A stretch of 64,000 nucleotides of DNA. Origin: MGIIb-Q1 sp964342465. Lineage in GTDB: Archaea; Thermoplasmatota; Poseidoniia; Poseidoniales; Thalassarchaeaceae. The notes beneath the pieces were generated by a model. That model was not told the origin of the DNA. It saw only the letters and a program-made list of their open reading frames with translations, and ran no database searches. The stretch is from contig CAYFFQ010000001.1 in the NCBI GenBank assembly GCA_964342465.1, positions 186,001 to 250,000 on the forward strand, written 5' to 3'. The position numbers and the translations under genes are program-made. Positions 1 to 8,529 of this stretch are shown in pieces (the stretch's first letter is position 1; the number at the start of each line of letters is the position of its first letter).

Positions 1-2369
1 TGACAGGTCAGACGATGACCATCACACCTAACGCCGATGACTTCGGGAACCACCGACTATACCTCACGGTCACTGATGGCCACGGACTGTATAGCAGCCA
101 ATCGCTACTCGTCAGCATCCAGAATGTCAACGACGCACCGGAAATACACAACCCGAACCACCCAGCAGGAACGCCTGTGTTTGCACAGACGATGGATGCC
201 AGCGGCAATGCCGTCTACAATGTGGTAGACGAACCTCAGCGCCGCAACCCCGTGACTGGTGAAGAGATGACTTGGGACTTGATCACCAAGAACCTCGGTA
301 GCCAGAACGGTGCCGGATTCGTCAAGGACCAAGCGAACGAGCAGGACGGTTCGAAGGACAACAACAGCGAGCAGGCACCGCAGACCTACTCATGGTCAGC
401 GGCCACAGAACCAGTAGACTGTACTCCGTTCTCAGTCAGTGTGCAGAGCAACACTCTAGTCATCGACCTGAACGAGGCCAACGAAGCTGGTGGAACTTGC
501 GACATCGTTCTAGACCTCTCTGATGGTGCGTCAGTCAATGACCAAGCACAGACAGTCAGCGTACCGTTCACTGTCAATCCGGTCAACGACCAGCCGAGAA
601 TCCTACCATGGAATGTCAGCGAAGGTGCAACAATCTCTACATCATACCTGACCGCCAACGGTGACAAGGTCGCTGGATACATCACTGACACGACTGCAAC
701 CCACGACCCATGGTACTGGCAGGTTGACGAAGACACCGAAGATACGGACTTGTTGACCATTGACCTCACCAACATGATGAGTGACAATGACCACACAATC
801 GAGCAACTCTCCTGGGAAGTCGACAACACGCAACAGTCTCTTGACCAGTGTAACTATGAGAACTACTTCGACATCAGCATTGACAACAACGCCCACACAC
901 TGACAATTGACCTGATTCCGGATGCTACCACCGATGCAGATAGCAGCGAGTGGGATATGCTACAGGATGCGGATGGCGATGGAGTGCCCGACGACGGCAT
1001 TCACCAGATGACGCCACGAAGCGGAACATTCTGTGCCATCAACCTGTGGATGAATGACACTGCAAGTGCGCCGCCACAGTATGACTACGCACAATCCGCA
1101 ACAGGCAGTTACGACCAAGGCAGCAGTCAGGAGACCCTCTACATCCGTGTGCACAACATCGTCGAGTTGCGACCGGACTTCAACTTCAACGAGGTCCGTG
1201 TCCACCCGTCGCCGTTTGACTTCAAGGGAATTGACGGTGTCCTACGTGAGACGATGGTACCGGTATCAGTAGAATTGGAGATGGAAGGCGATGAGCCTAT
1301 CAACCCAGATGGCACCTACAAGTACCTCTACGACCTACAGGTTTCGTTCTATGTGGCTGAGACTGCAGGTGGTGCCGGCCAGTGGCAGAGCAGCGTCAGA
1401 CTCGGCAGCAACGGTCCGGGTGACGGTGACCTACCGCTACCCGACTGGGGTGGTTCAATCGAAGTGGAGAACTTCGTGCGCCTGAACAAGACATCCGAGG
1501 ATGTCAGAGTCTTCGTCGATGTCATGACCGTCAATCCGTTCACCGGACAGTACACTGACAACTCGAAGTACGAGAAGCCAGCACTTGAAGAGAAGAACTG
1601 GGCCGACAACAACATGACCAGCGGACAGACCAACTCGGAATTGCCACTAATCGTTGAGACGAGAGCCGCACATAGCGTCGCCTCGTTCGCTCCGACCCTC
1701 ATGGCTGTCGGATTGGTCGGTGTCTTCGTCGGTGCCCTACTCGGACGCGCTCGAGCAGCAGAGGACGAGGAGGAATTCGCTGAGGAGAACATGGTCGACG
1801 ATGAAGGTGCTGTAAGCCCAGTCATCGCAACCATCCTCTTGGTGGCCATCACCGTCGTGCTGGCTGGCGTCATCTACGTCTGGGCCGGCTCACTTGCTGA
1901 CACCAGTACCAAGGGTGTCCCACGGTTGACCTTCACCGCCGAGCCAATCACGGTTCAGCACACATCAGGTCTGCCTCAGGACCAGTGGCACTGGCGCATC
2001 ACCACCTCATACGCAGCGACTGACCTCGCAACACAGGCGGTGACAGTATCGGTACTGTGGAACAACAACAGCGGACAACAGGTCTACAAGACCTCACTTG
2101 CCCCAACCGGTGGTGATGTCGAGAGAGTCTACGGATTCGCTCCGAGAAACACCGAGTCGATGGTTGCCTTCTGGGATGACATCTCACACTGTGAGCGCGG
2201 TGGTGCACCCTGTATCACCGAGTTCGGTGCGGGCGATGTGATATTCGTGCGAATGACCGACAATGACGGCCTCATTGAGACCGCTCAAATCGTGATTCAG
2301 TACGAATTGCCGGGTGGTGCATCATACATCCTCAAGGAGTACACAGCATCATCAACGAGCATCCGCTGA
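1..2369 (+). CDS. Large surface protein with cadherin-like repeats and internal type IV pilin domain (5' partial)
   Basis: The frame is open to the left window edge, so the start is missing. The visible part begins with extracellular beta-sandwich modules carrying the NDAP/NDQP signature of cadherin/VCBS-type repeats (near bases 130 and 580). It is rich in Asp, Asn and Thr and has Cys pairs, as expected outside the cell. A hydrophobic segment follows at about 1680-1750, then a charged Glu-rich stretch. Then comes a complete archaeal pilin N-terminus, DDEGAVSPVIATILLV (from about 1797), with the long hydrophobic helix and about 160 residues of pilin-like globular domain. Archaeal pilins normally start with this motif. 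An in-frame ATG at 1791 preceded by GAGGAG could start a free pilin of 192 residues. Surface adhesin or S-layer-associated pilus protein is inferred; the ligand is unknown. Confidence 0.75.
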   Translation, partial: TGQTMTITPNADDFGNHRLYLTVTDGHGLYSSQSLLVSIQNVNDAPEIHNPNHPAGTPVFAQTMDASGNAVYNVVDEPQRRNPVTGEEMTWDLITKNLGSQNGAGFVKDQANEQDGSKDNNSEQAPQTYSWSAATEPVDCTPFSVSVQSNTLVIDLNEANEAGGTCDIVLDLSDGASVNDQAQTVSVPFTVNPVNDQPRILPWNVSEGATISTSYLTANGDKVAGYITDTTATHDPWYWQVDEDTEDTDLLTIDLTNMMSDNDHTIEQLSWEVDNTQQSLDQCNYENYFDISIDNNAHTLTIDLIPDATTDADSSEWDMLQDADGDGVPDDGIHQMTPRSGTFCAINLWMNDTASAPPQYDYAQSATGSYDQGSSQETLYIRVHNIVELRPDFNFNEVRVHPSPFDFKGIDGVLRETMVPVSVELEMEGDEPINPDGTYKYLYDLQVSFYVAETAGGAGQWQSSVRLGSNGPGDGDLPLPDWGGSIEVENFVRLNKTSEDVRVFVDVMTVNPFTGQYTDNSKYEKPALEEKNWADNNMTSGQTNSELPLIVETRAAHSVASFAPTLMAVGLVGVFVGALLGRARAAEDEEEFAEENMVDDEGAVSPVIATILLVAITVVLAGVIYVWAGSLADTSTKGVPRLTFTAEPITVQHTSGLPQDQWHWRITTSYAATDLATQAVTVSVLWNNNSGQQVYKTSLAPTGGDVERVYGFAPRNTESMVAFWDDISHCERGGAPCITEFGAGDVIFVRMTDNDGLIETAQIVIQYELPGGASYILKEYTASSTSIR

Positions 2370-2411
2370 AATGGCAAAAGTGAGTTGAACTGACAACAAC
2401 AGCAACAGAAG

Positions 2412-2464
2412 CGCCTTCGGGCGTGGACCCACAGGGCGGCTCGGGAGCCAGTCTCCCAGCCGCC
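2412..2464 (+). terminator. Two short hairpins after the surface protein gene
   Basis: About 40 bp past the stop there is a CGCC-TTCG-GGCG tetraloop hairpin (2412-2423). It is followed by a longer stem at 2435-2464 (GGCGGCT, one bulge, GGGAG pairing with CTCCC AGCCGCC). Placement after a stop suggests a role in RNA 3' end formation or stability. This is inferred from structure only. Confidence 0.4.
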
Positions 2465-2473
2465 CGAACCCTT

Positions 2474-2501
2474 GGGGGCAGGCGCGTACGCGCCTGCCCC
2501 C
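2474..2501. repeat. 28-bp perfect palindrome
   Basis: Both strands read identically from the G5-C-A start to its complement. The right arm is also the first bases of the 65-bp tandem repeat that follows, and T-rich sequence follows immediately. It could be a terminator hairpin, a protein-binding site or the seed of the tandem array. Confidence 0.6.
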
Positions 2502-2657
2502 TCTCTTTCGTTTTCAAGTGCGCCTTGCTGCCCAAGTGCGTCAGCCGCGAAAGTGCGCCTGCCCCCTCTCTTTCGTTTTCAAGTGCGCCTTGCTGCCCAA
2601 GTGCGTCAGCCGCGAAAGTGCGCCTGCCCCCTCTCTTTCGTTTTCAAGTGCGCCTTG
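2491..2657. repeat. 65-bp tandem repeat, about 2.6 copies
   Basis: Copies start at 2491, 2556 and 2621 and are nearly identical, each opening CGCCTGCCCCCTCTCTTTCG. This array fills most of the 485-bp gap between the surface protein gene and the SerB-like gene. No credible gene is visible there; the ORFs seen are readings of the repeat. Confidence 0.9.
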
Positions 2658-2854
2658 CTAGTAGCCCGAGTGCGCCTGCCCCTGAAGTGCGCTCGCCCCT
2701 CCAACCTGCGGAGATGCCCCTTCTCCTCCCTCTTCACCAATTGGCGAATCGCCCGCCGAACAGGATGGATTTTCAAGGATTCAATCTGCTATCTAACGCA
2801 CACCTACGATTTGATAAAGGAAGGATTTCCCCTTCTTCCTGAGGTGGCTCTGAC

Positions 2855-3535
2855 ATGACTCTTCGCTCAGTTGTCTTTGACTGTGATGGAGTCTTGATAG
2901 ACACCATCTCCTCTTGGCGTATCATACACGACCATTTCGGAACCAGCAGTGGTGAAATGCTTGAACGATTCATGGCGGGTGAGATATCTGATGCAGAGTT
3001 CATGGCAGATGATATCCGCCACTGGAAGAGGGTACAGGGAGAAATCCATCGCGATGAGCTCATGCGATGCTATCAGGGCATCAACCTGAACCCAGGGGCG
3101 AGGGAACTGGTCGATGCCCTCAAGGAGAGAGATGTCAATGTCTCGATTGTCAGCGCCGGAGTAGACCTGCTCGTAGGAGCCATAGCCAATATGCTTCGCA
3201 TGGATGATTGGGCGTCTAATGGATTCCAGTATAGTGAGGGGGGGTTCTTACAGGACGAAGGGGTGGTCAGAGTTCCTGCCCACGATAAGGGAGTAATGGT
3301 CAGGAAACTTTGCAGAATCAACGGATTTGAACCACGACAAGTGTGCTCTGTGGGGGACAACCATACCGACCTCTCAATGCAGATACCCGGAAGTCGATTC
3401 ATCGGATTCAATCCGACGAAGGAAATTGCCATCAACGGTTTTGAGCGGGCGGGAGTACCCATCGTCGTCGGTAACGATTGTCGAAATCTTTGGGCCCATC
3501 TGTTTGAAGGGGAACAGTTTGAATCGCGTCGGTGA
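2855..3535 (+). CDS. HAD-family phosphatase, phosphoserine phosphatase-like
   Basis: A 226-residue HAD hydrolase. Motif I is VFDCDGVLID near the N-terminus (nucleophile Asp plus acid/base Asp), motif II is the SAG in VSIVSAGVD, and motif III is GDNHTDLSM with the metal-binding acids. The helical cap lies between motifs I and II, as in SerB. Length fits archaeal phosphoserine phosphatases (about 210). The likely reaction is dephosphorylation of phosphoserine, which suits the serC gene at 46.4 kb, but other small phosphomonoesters are possible. The ATG follows GAGGTGGC at a suitable distance. It stands alone between two repeat arrays. Confidence 0.75.
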   Translation: MTLRSVVFDCDGVLIDTISSWRIIHDHFGTSSGEMLERFMAGEISDAEFMADDIRHWKRVQGEIHRDELMRCYQGINLNPGARELVDALKERDVNVSIVSAGVDLLVGAIANMLRMDDWASNGFQYSEGGFLQDEGVVRVPAHDKGVMVRKLCRINGFEPRQVCSVGDNHTDLSMQIPGSRFIGFNPTKEIAINGFERAGVPIVVGNDCRNLWAHLFEGEQFESRR

Positions 3536-3639
3536 CAAGGCAAACCGTTCGTCGTACGAAAGGATATGACAGCCGAAGTGGCAAACAATTCGAATCGCCG
3601 CGGCAGCAGTTGGTCTGATTGGGCCGAGAGAGGCGGAAA

Positions 3640-3860
3640 GTGGTGCTGCAAGGGGTACTGCAAGGGATGTCGAAGGTGGCCAGAGAGCGATGCTGAAGGT
3701 GGCCAGAGAGAGATGCCGAAGGTGGCCAGAGAGAGATGCTGCAAGCGATGCTGCTAGCGATGCAGTTTGAGATGCCGAAGGTGGCCAGAGAGCGATGTCG
3801 AAGGTGGCCAGAGAGAGATGCCGAAGGTGGCTAGCGAGCGATGCTACAAGCGATGCCTAT
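3640..3860. repeat. Degenerate tandem array of a roughly 24-bp unit
   Basis: The core GATGCCGAAGGTGGCCAGAG recurs about six times between 3666 and 3835, interrupted by GCAAGCGATGCTGC-type pieces. The 365-bp gap from 3536 to 3900 holds this array and nothing else I can support. The Arg/Cys-rich ORF across it is a reading of the repeat. Confidence 0.8.
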
Positions 3861-3900
3861 GGTGGGGCAGACAACTCACCACCAAGCCTTTCGCCGCCAA

Positions 3901-5805
3901 TCAGGCAAAGGGAATGGCTGCCGTTTCGTGGGTGTGAAGATTGACGACGGTGAGAATACAGGGTTTGGGCTGGAATCCGAGCATCCTCATGTAGCCGGTC
4001 TGGTCCTGCCAAGTGCTGGACTGAATCAGTGTCACCCCGCGGTGTGGCCCACAGTGGTGGCCATGCACATGCCCAGTCACAAAGATGTCCGGTATTGTGT
4101 CGATGACCATGTGGTCCTCTGGCTCGGGTGAGAGGGGAGTTTTTCCTCCCCATGAAGGTGCAAGGTGCCTGCGCTCCAACATCTCCGCCATAGCAAGTTG
4201 TGGTTGAGTGAAGGTCACATGACGGATAGATGAGACAAAATCCATGATGCTGACACCGTGGTAGGAGAGTATGCGCACTCCATGCAGGCTGAAATCACAA
4301 GGATTACCAACAAATGTGGAAGAATTGTAGTATTGTTGAATCAGTGGGTCAAGAGACGGCTGTGGTTCTGCAGGTCTCACGGCGTCGTGATTCCCCGGCA
4401 GGATGATGGTTTCCAACCAGTCCGGTAGCATCTCGATGTAGGCGGCCATAGTCTCATACTGTTTGTAGAGGTCCACTACTTCCAACTCCTTGTCTTGGTT
4501 GGGATAGATTCCTACGCCGTCCACAATATCACCGGAGAGTACGAGATATTTGATGGTGCGAGCGAGTGGGTCGGTGTGGAACCATGCGGCCATCTTCTCC
4601 CATTGGGCAGCAAGGAATGTGTTGGAGCCGACATGGATGTCAGAGATGAAGGCTACTGACACAGCATGTTCCTCAGCGGCTCGTCGCTTTTCGTGAGTTT
4701 TGAGAGGAGGAAGATGGATGTCTTCAACGATGAACATGTCCTTGCTCCGTGGGGAGATGTAGCCGGTGACGCCTACCACATCATCATTCATCAGACCGGC
4801 GATGGCGATTGTGTTGCGCCTCTTCGCTTCAGGTGAGTCATCCATCGCTCGGGGGGGTCGAAGAACACAGAAAACCTCCCCACTTTTGTCTTCGACTCGG
4901 AAATGGAGATTTTGCCCCTTTGTTCGCACATCGTTGACCAATCCGATGATGGTGGCGGTCTGACTGCTGCTGCCGTAGCGGAATTGATTTCTGATGACAG
5001 AATTGACATCTGTCGGGCGGTTTCTCAGACGTCCGGATTGGACGAGAATCCGTTTCAGTTTCTCCAATCTGCTGTTGAAACATGAAAGTATGTCTTCCAT
5101 CTTTCCCTCTGTCGTGCTGTTGCCGGTAATATCGAAATGGACATCCAAGTCGCACTCAATCTCATCAGCGGCTAGTGGGAAGCCGTCGGTTGAGAAGTGT
5201 GGGAGTCCATGCGGGCGGACGGCTGGTTTAGGCTCTGGTTTTACTATTGGGGCGATGACCCTCCCCATAGGCATGGCTTCCGTCTTCGTGCCATCGAGAA
5301 TGGGTTTCATAACTCCTCTCTTCAGAGTTGAAGATAATTCATTCGTTGATGAGTCTGTGGTTGTGGATGCTGACTCCGCGGTCGCACCCCCTACACTCCC
5401 CCGTCCCGCGACGCTCCTCTCTGCAATATCCTCCCCTGCCCTGCTCCCATCTGCATTTCCGATTGATATGTTCGCCACTCCATCCGAGGCGGGTGGATCA
5501 CCTATCCCATCACCCTCAGACACATCATTCACAGCGAAAGAGGAGAGAATGTTCACCGTGGGAACACCCCTGATTCCCGCCTTAATCGCATTATCTATGA
5601 TGGTGGCCGGCTCTGCTTGGGCGAGCAGCCATTTCTTCACATCGGCGGTGGCGAACATGAGGTTTGAACTGAGGGTGAGTGCGATTTGACCCCACGACTC
5701 CTCGCCCATACCAAAGCATGGGCTGAAGATGGTTCTAAGCCATTGCGCTTCTTGAGATGTCACCGTTGAGGGCGTTGTCAGACTGGTAAGATTATCGATT
5801 GTCAA
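3901..5805 (-). CDS. polB: DNA polymerase D small subunit (DP1), exonuclease subunit
   Basis: Small subunit of the archaeal replicative polymerase PolD. The C-terminal half is a calcineurin/Mre11-like phosphodiesterase with all metal motifs: SDIHVG (about residue 388 counted from this start), LSGDIVDG, LPGNHD, SYHG and VTGHVHGH. An OB-fold region precedes it (FRVEDKSGEVFCVL). The N-terminal third is low-complexity, Ser/Thr/Ala-rich and probably a linker, with a short helical domain before it. The start is uncertain. The frame is open to 6021, but beyond 5828 it overlaps cinA and reads as an Arg-rich shadow of the cinA acidic tail. The options are TTG at 5805, GTG at 5883 and ATG at 5889. It follows cinA on the same strand. 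Confidence 0.9.
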   Translation of the reverse strand: MTIDNLTSLTTPSTVTSQEAQWLRTIFSPCFGMGEESWGQIALTLSSNLMFATADVKKWLLAQAEPATIIDNAIKAGIRGVPTVNILSSFAVNDVSEGDGIGDPPASDGVANISIGNADGSRAGEDIAERSVAGRGSVGGATAESASTTTDSSTNELSSTLKRGVMKPILDGTKTEAMPMGRVIAPIVKPEPKPAVRPHGLPHFSTDGFPLAADEIECDLDVHFDITGNSTTEGKMEDILSCFNSRLEKLKRILVQSGRLRNRPTDVNSVIRNQFRYGSSSQTATIIGLVNDVRTKGQNLHFRVEDKSGEVFCVLRPPRAMDDSPEAKRRNTIAIAGLMNDDVVGVTGYISPRSKDMFIVEDIHLPPLKTHEKRRAAEEHAVSVAFISDIHVGSNTFLAAQWEKMAAWFHTDPLARTIKYLVLSGDIVDGVGIYPNQDKELEVVDLYKQYETMAAYIEMLPDWLETIILPGNHDAVRPAEPQPSLDPLIQQYYNSSTFVGNPCDFSLHGVRILSYHGVSIMDFVSSIRHVTFTQPQLAMAEMLERRHLAPSWGGKTPLSPEPEDHMVIDTIPDIFVTGHVHGHHCGPHRGVTLIQSSTWQDQTGYMRMLGFQPKPCILTVVNLHTHETAAIPFA

Positions 5806-5827
5806 GAGTGAGTGTGAATCGGTGTAG

Positions 5828-6595
5828 TCATTCCTCTCCCCAAACGATGTCGGAATCAGGGAAAACAGGTTCTGCAGTCTCACTTTCATCCTCCTGCTCA
5901 TCACCCTGCTCATCGCCCTCTGACCAGGTGACTTCACCCTGCCACTCCTCATCCTCCCCCTCGCTCGCGGGAGTTTGTAGGTGGTTCTCTCGTCCAGCAC
6001 TTCCTCCGAGGTCGTCACCACTCCTCTCTTCCACCCCTACCCCCATGTCGGTGGTGGGTTCAGGCTCATCTTGAACAGGCTCGTCAGGCTCAAAGACCAT
6101 CTCCCAAACCTTGAGTGCCTCTCTGAGGGCAAATGTCGTGAATGCCTCTTTGTTGCTGTGACGGTCTCCTTGACCGAATTCGGCGGATTTGCTGAAGGTC
6201 TCGCCGTTTAGGTGAATTCCTACCCAGACTAGGCCAATTTCCTTCTTCTCGGTCGCTCCGGTGGGACCTGCAATTCCGGTGACTGCGATGGCCATCTCCG
6301 AGCCACTTTTTTCGGCGGAACCGACAGCCATCGCTTCAGCAACCTCGGATGAAACCGCCCCTGCGGCACCCTCCCCGTCAATGAAGAGGTTACGCGGGAC
6401 ACCCAACTGCTTCTGCTTCGCTTCGTTTGAATATGTCACCCAACCTTGAGAATACCACCTACTTGCGCCTTGTATGTCTGTGAGAGCAGATGCGAGCATG
6501 CCACCTGTGCATGATTCGGCGGTTGAGATGGTCAAACCCGCCTGTTTAAGCCGGCGAGCGAGAATCGAGGCCAGCACAGAGGCATCCTGTGCCAT
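5828..6595 (-). CDS. cinA: CinA C-terminal-family protein (nicotinamide nucleotide amidase-like) with acidic tail
   Basis: Residues 1-165 match the stand-alone CinA C-terminal domain: TAESCTGGMLASALTDIQGAS near residue 24, then the VTGIAGPTGATEKKEIGLVWVG block. This family deamidates NMN to nicotinic acid mononucleotide, and the NMN adenylyltransferase NadM is encoded at 41.9 kb. After about residue 167 comes an extra 88-residue tail very rich in Glu and Asp, which the family normally lacks. The gene lies between the PCMT-like gene and polD on the same strand, and its 3' end abuts or overlaps the polD start. Function is inferred from the family. Confidence 0.85.
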   Translation of the reverse strand: MAQDASVLASILARRLKQAGLTISTAESCTGGMLASALTDIQGASRWYSQGWVTYSNEAKQKQLGVPRNLFIDGEGAAGAVSSEVAEAMAVGSAEKSGSEMAIAVTGIAGPTGATEKKEIGLVWVGIHLNGETFSKSAEFGQGDRHSNKEAFTTFALREALKVWEMVFEPDEPVQDEPEPTTDMGVGVEERSGDDLGGSAGRENHLQTPASEGEDEEWQGEVTWSEGDEQGDEQEDESETAEPVFPDSDIVWGEE

Positions 6596-6649
6596 GATGG
6601 TCCGGCTCTACTCACCCTTTTTGAGGTATTGGGTGGCCGAAAACAGTTC

Positions 6650-6812
6650 AAAACAGATGGGTTGTGACATGTGGGGTGCATCTCTCCGTGCGCCTGTAAG
6701 GATGTGGCCGATTCCGCGGTGAACAGATGGGTTGTGACATGTGGGGTGCATCTCTCCGTGCGCCTGTAAGGATGTGGCCGAATCCGCGGTGAACAGATGG
6801 GTTGTGACAGGC
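6650..6812. repeat. 70-bp tandem repeat, about 2.3 copies
   Basis: AACAGATGGGTTGTGACA recurs at 6652, 6722 and 6792 with identical spacing, and full copies differ by single bases. It occupies the 345-bp gap between the 5' end of cinA and the 3' end of the PCMT-like gene. No gene is seen there. Confidence 0.9.
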
Positions 6813-6940
6813 ATTACAACCGCTGTCCGCCCACGAGTGTAGTCGCACCACTCATCGCTCATCATAGGGAATCAATTAGCCGGCAGGAAGGATATGAAGA
6901 TGGGTTGAGAGGGAGGCCGATTCAACGATGTCGAGTCTAT

Positions 6941-8035
6941 TCAAGGGACGAGGTCTTCATGGCTGCCAAACCCGAAATCCTCATCCCTCTCAAGCGGCGC
7001 ACCCGGTGCCTGCAATTCGGTCTCCAACATGGCCAGCAGTGTGGGCCAAAGCGGTGCCAGCCACTCCTCTGCCTCCACCAACAGGTCATAGAGTGGGTGG
7101 CCGGGTAGTATATCCTCATCGTGAATTGTGATTTCTTCCTCATCCTCATCCCAAATGGGTATGTCTGGAGTGAGGGCGATTGGAGGGTATTCGTCATCCA
7201 AGTCGCGCAATTCAGCGGTGAATCCCTCAAGTTGAGCGAGGGTCTGCTCATCAAAAACATCCAACTCGCGTGCCAATTCAACGACCTCTTCAAAGAACCG
7301 TGTAAGTTGCTCCGGGTGGGTCTGCTCGGGTTCAGAATCGGAGATGTCGACAGGCCCGAACAAGACCCCTCCCAAGTCTGTGTCAAAGAGTTCGCCCTGT
7401 CTCTCTCGTTTGACCAATCGTTGTGCTGCTCTCCCCCCCATCGGTGCGATAAGAAAACCACCCTCGCCAATCCGCTCCTCCAACCAAGTGGGGATGGCGT
7501 TCAGTGAACCCGTGACAAGTGCCTTGTTCAGGTATGGTGGGAGGGATGGTGGCGTGTGGTTGGTGGCTCTGAGTTTCCTCACCCTGATGGGGCTTGCAGG
7601 ATGAATCTTGGAGAGGCGTTGGCGAACATGCTGAATCACATCTCTGCTCGGGTCAACGATGGTGACACTACCCTCTGGGCCAACGATGTGACTGATTAGT
7701 GCGGCGATATAGCCGCCTTTTGCCCCCAATAGGAGGACATCATCTCCAGCGGAGAGTTCGAGATGGTGGAGCAGAGTACAGACCATGTGCGGTGCTGAGA
7801 TGGTCTTGACCCCGCCCGCTTCCGTCTCCACGAAGACGAGTGGGCGGTCGTGATAAAACGGGGTGGGGTCGTAGTCACTGAATGATTGGATGTCAATCGC
7901 TGTGAACGCCTCATAAATCTCGTCGGTCATCGGAACGCCGGCGAGTTGTAGGCGGGTGAGCAGGTCTTTCAGTTCCTTCACATCACTTCCAACCCCCTCA
8001 TTATTCAAAAGGCTGAGGGGCAGAGAATCGCTCAA
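6941..8035 (-). CDS. Protein-L-isoaspartate O-methyltransferase-like protein with C-terminal extension
   Basis: Residues 40-220 look like PCMT. ISAPHMVCTLLHHLEL matches the family SAPHM segment, VLLLGAKGGYIAALI is the SAM-binding motif I (usual GxGxGY here degenerate as GAKGGY), and VTIVDPSRD is motif II. Family role: methyl transfer from SAM to L-isoaspartyl residues in damaged proteins. At 364 residues it is much longer than normal PCMT (about 210-220). The extra 140 residues are acidic and not recognised. Because the glycine motif is unusual, activity is uncertain. It is upstream of cinA and polD on the same strand, separated by a 70-bp repeat array. Confidence 0.7.
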   Translation of the reverse strand: MSDSLPLSLLNNEGVGSDVKELKDLLTRLQLAGVPMTDEIYEAFTAIDIQSFSDYDPTPFYHDRPLVFVETEAGGVKTISAPHMVCTLLHHLELSAGDDVLLLGAKGGYIAALISHIVGPEGSVTIVDPSRDVIQHVRQRLSKIHPASPIRVRKLRATNHTPPSLPPYLNKALVTGSLNAIPTWLEERIGEGGFLIAPMGGRAAQRLVKRERQGELFDTDLGGVLFGPVDISDSEPEQTHPEQLTRFFEEVVELARELDVFDEQTLAQLEGFTAELRDLDDEYPPIALTPDIPIWDEDEEEITIHDEDILPGHPLYDLLVEAEEWLAPLWPTLLAMLETELQAPGAPLERDEDFGFGSHEDLVP

Positions 8036-8253
8036 TTCTCATTCTGAATCAGGGGAGTGGGTGGCCCACCCATTTCGGAAAAATGTGAGGTGGGGGTCAC
8101 GATTCGACCACCGCCGAGGGGCGGCCATTTCTGCTTGGAAAAAAAATGGGAGGGTGGCCGAACCTTCTCGGGCGAAGCAGGTCAGGTGGTAACACCATCT
8201 TGGGCCGAAGGGAAGGCGGTGGTGACCAAATGGGCGACAATGAACGATAAAGG

Positions 8254-8326
8254 TGGGCCCGGACGGATTTGAACCATCGATATCCGCCTTGTAAGGGCGG
8301 CGTCATAACCGCTAGACCACGAGCCC
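8254..8326 (-). tRNA. tRNA-Val (anticodon UAC)
   Basis: Reading the minus strand, acceptor GGGCTCG pairs with CGGGCCC (one G-U). The D-arm is GTCT...GAC, the anticodon arm is CCGCC-CTTACAA-GGCGG with anticodon TAC, and the T-arm carries GGTTCAAATCC. The discriminator is A. CCA is not encoded, so the nearby CCA-adding enzyme would be needed. No intron is seen. Confidence 0.92.
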
Positions 8327-8529
8327 GATAGCAGTGCGAGATGAGTTCCGGCTATGAACAGAACGGTTGTCCATCAACTGAACATAGTGGAGCCCGCACG
8401 GCAGAGAATCCATGTCTCAGGGGGAGATGCGTGGCCAATTCTTGCGAGGTTGTCCTAGGGTGGATGATTCACTTCGGCCCTCGGGCGGGGGTGATGGTCC
8501 TTGGCCCGTGGACGGGGGGGGTGATGGTC
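8327..8529. other. Intergenic region between tRNA-Val(UAC) and the CCA enzyme
   Basis: G-rich sequence with no gene. A short copy of the 3' end of the CCA-enzyme gene (GCGTGGCCAAT) occurs at 8429 as well as at 8545, 116 bp apart, which may be an old, decayed duplication. The tRNA promoter must lie here, but I see no clear TATA box. Confidence 0.4.

Noticed and set aside
2423..2858. Two overlapping ORFs of 128-139 residues
   Set aside because: Both consist mainly of the 65-bp repeat read in successive frames.
3566..3757. Cys/Arg/Gly-rich 63-residue ORF
   Set aside because: It is a reading of the 24-bp tandem array and has no ribosome binding site or recognisable fold.
6650..6812. CRISPR array (65-72-bp periods match a repeat-plus-spacer length)
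   Set aside because: At this and the other ~70-bp arrays the entire unit is conserved, with no variable spacers between short identical repeats, and no cas genes are nearby.
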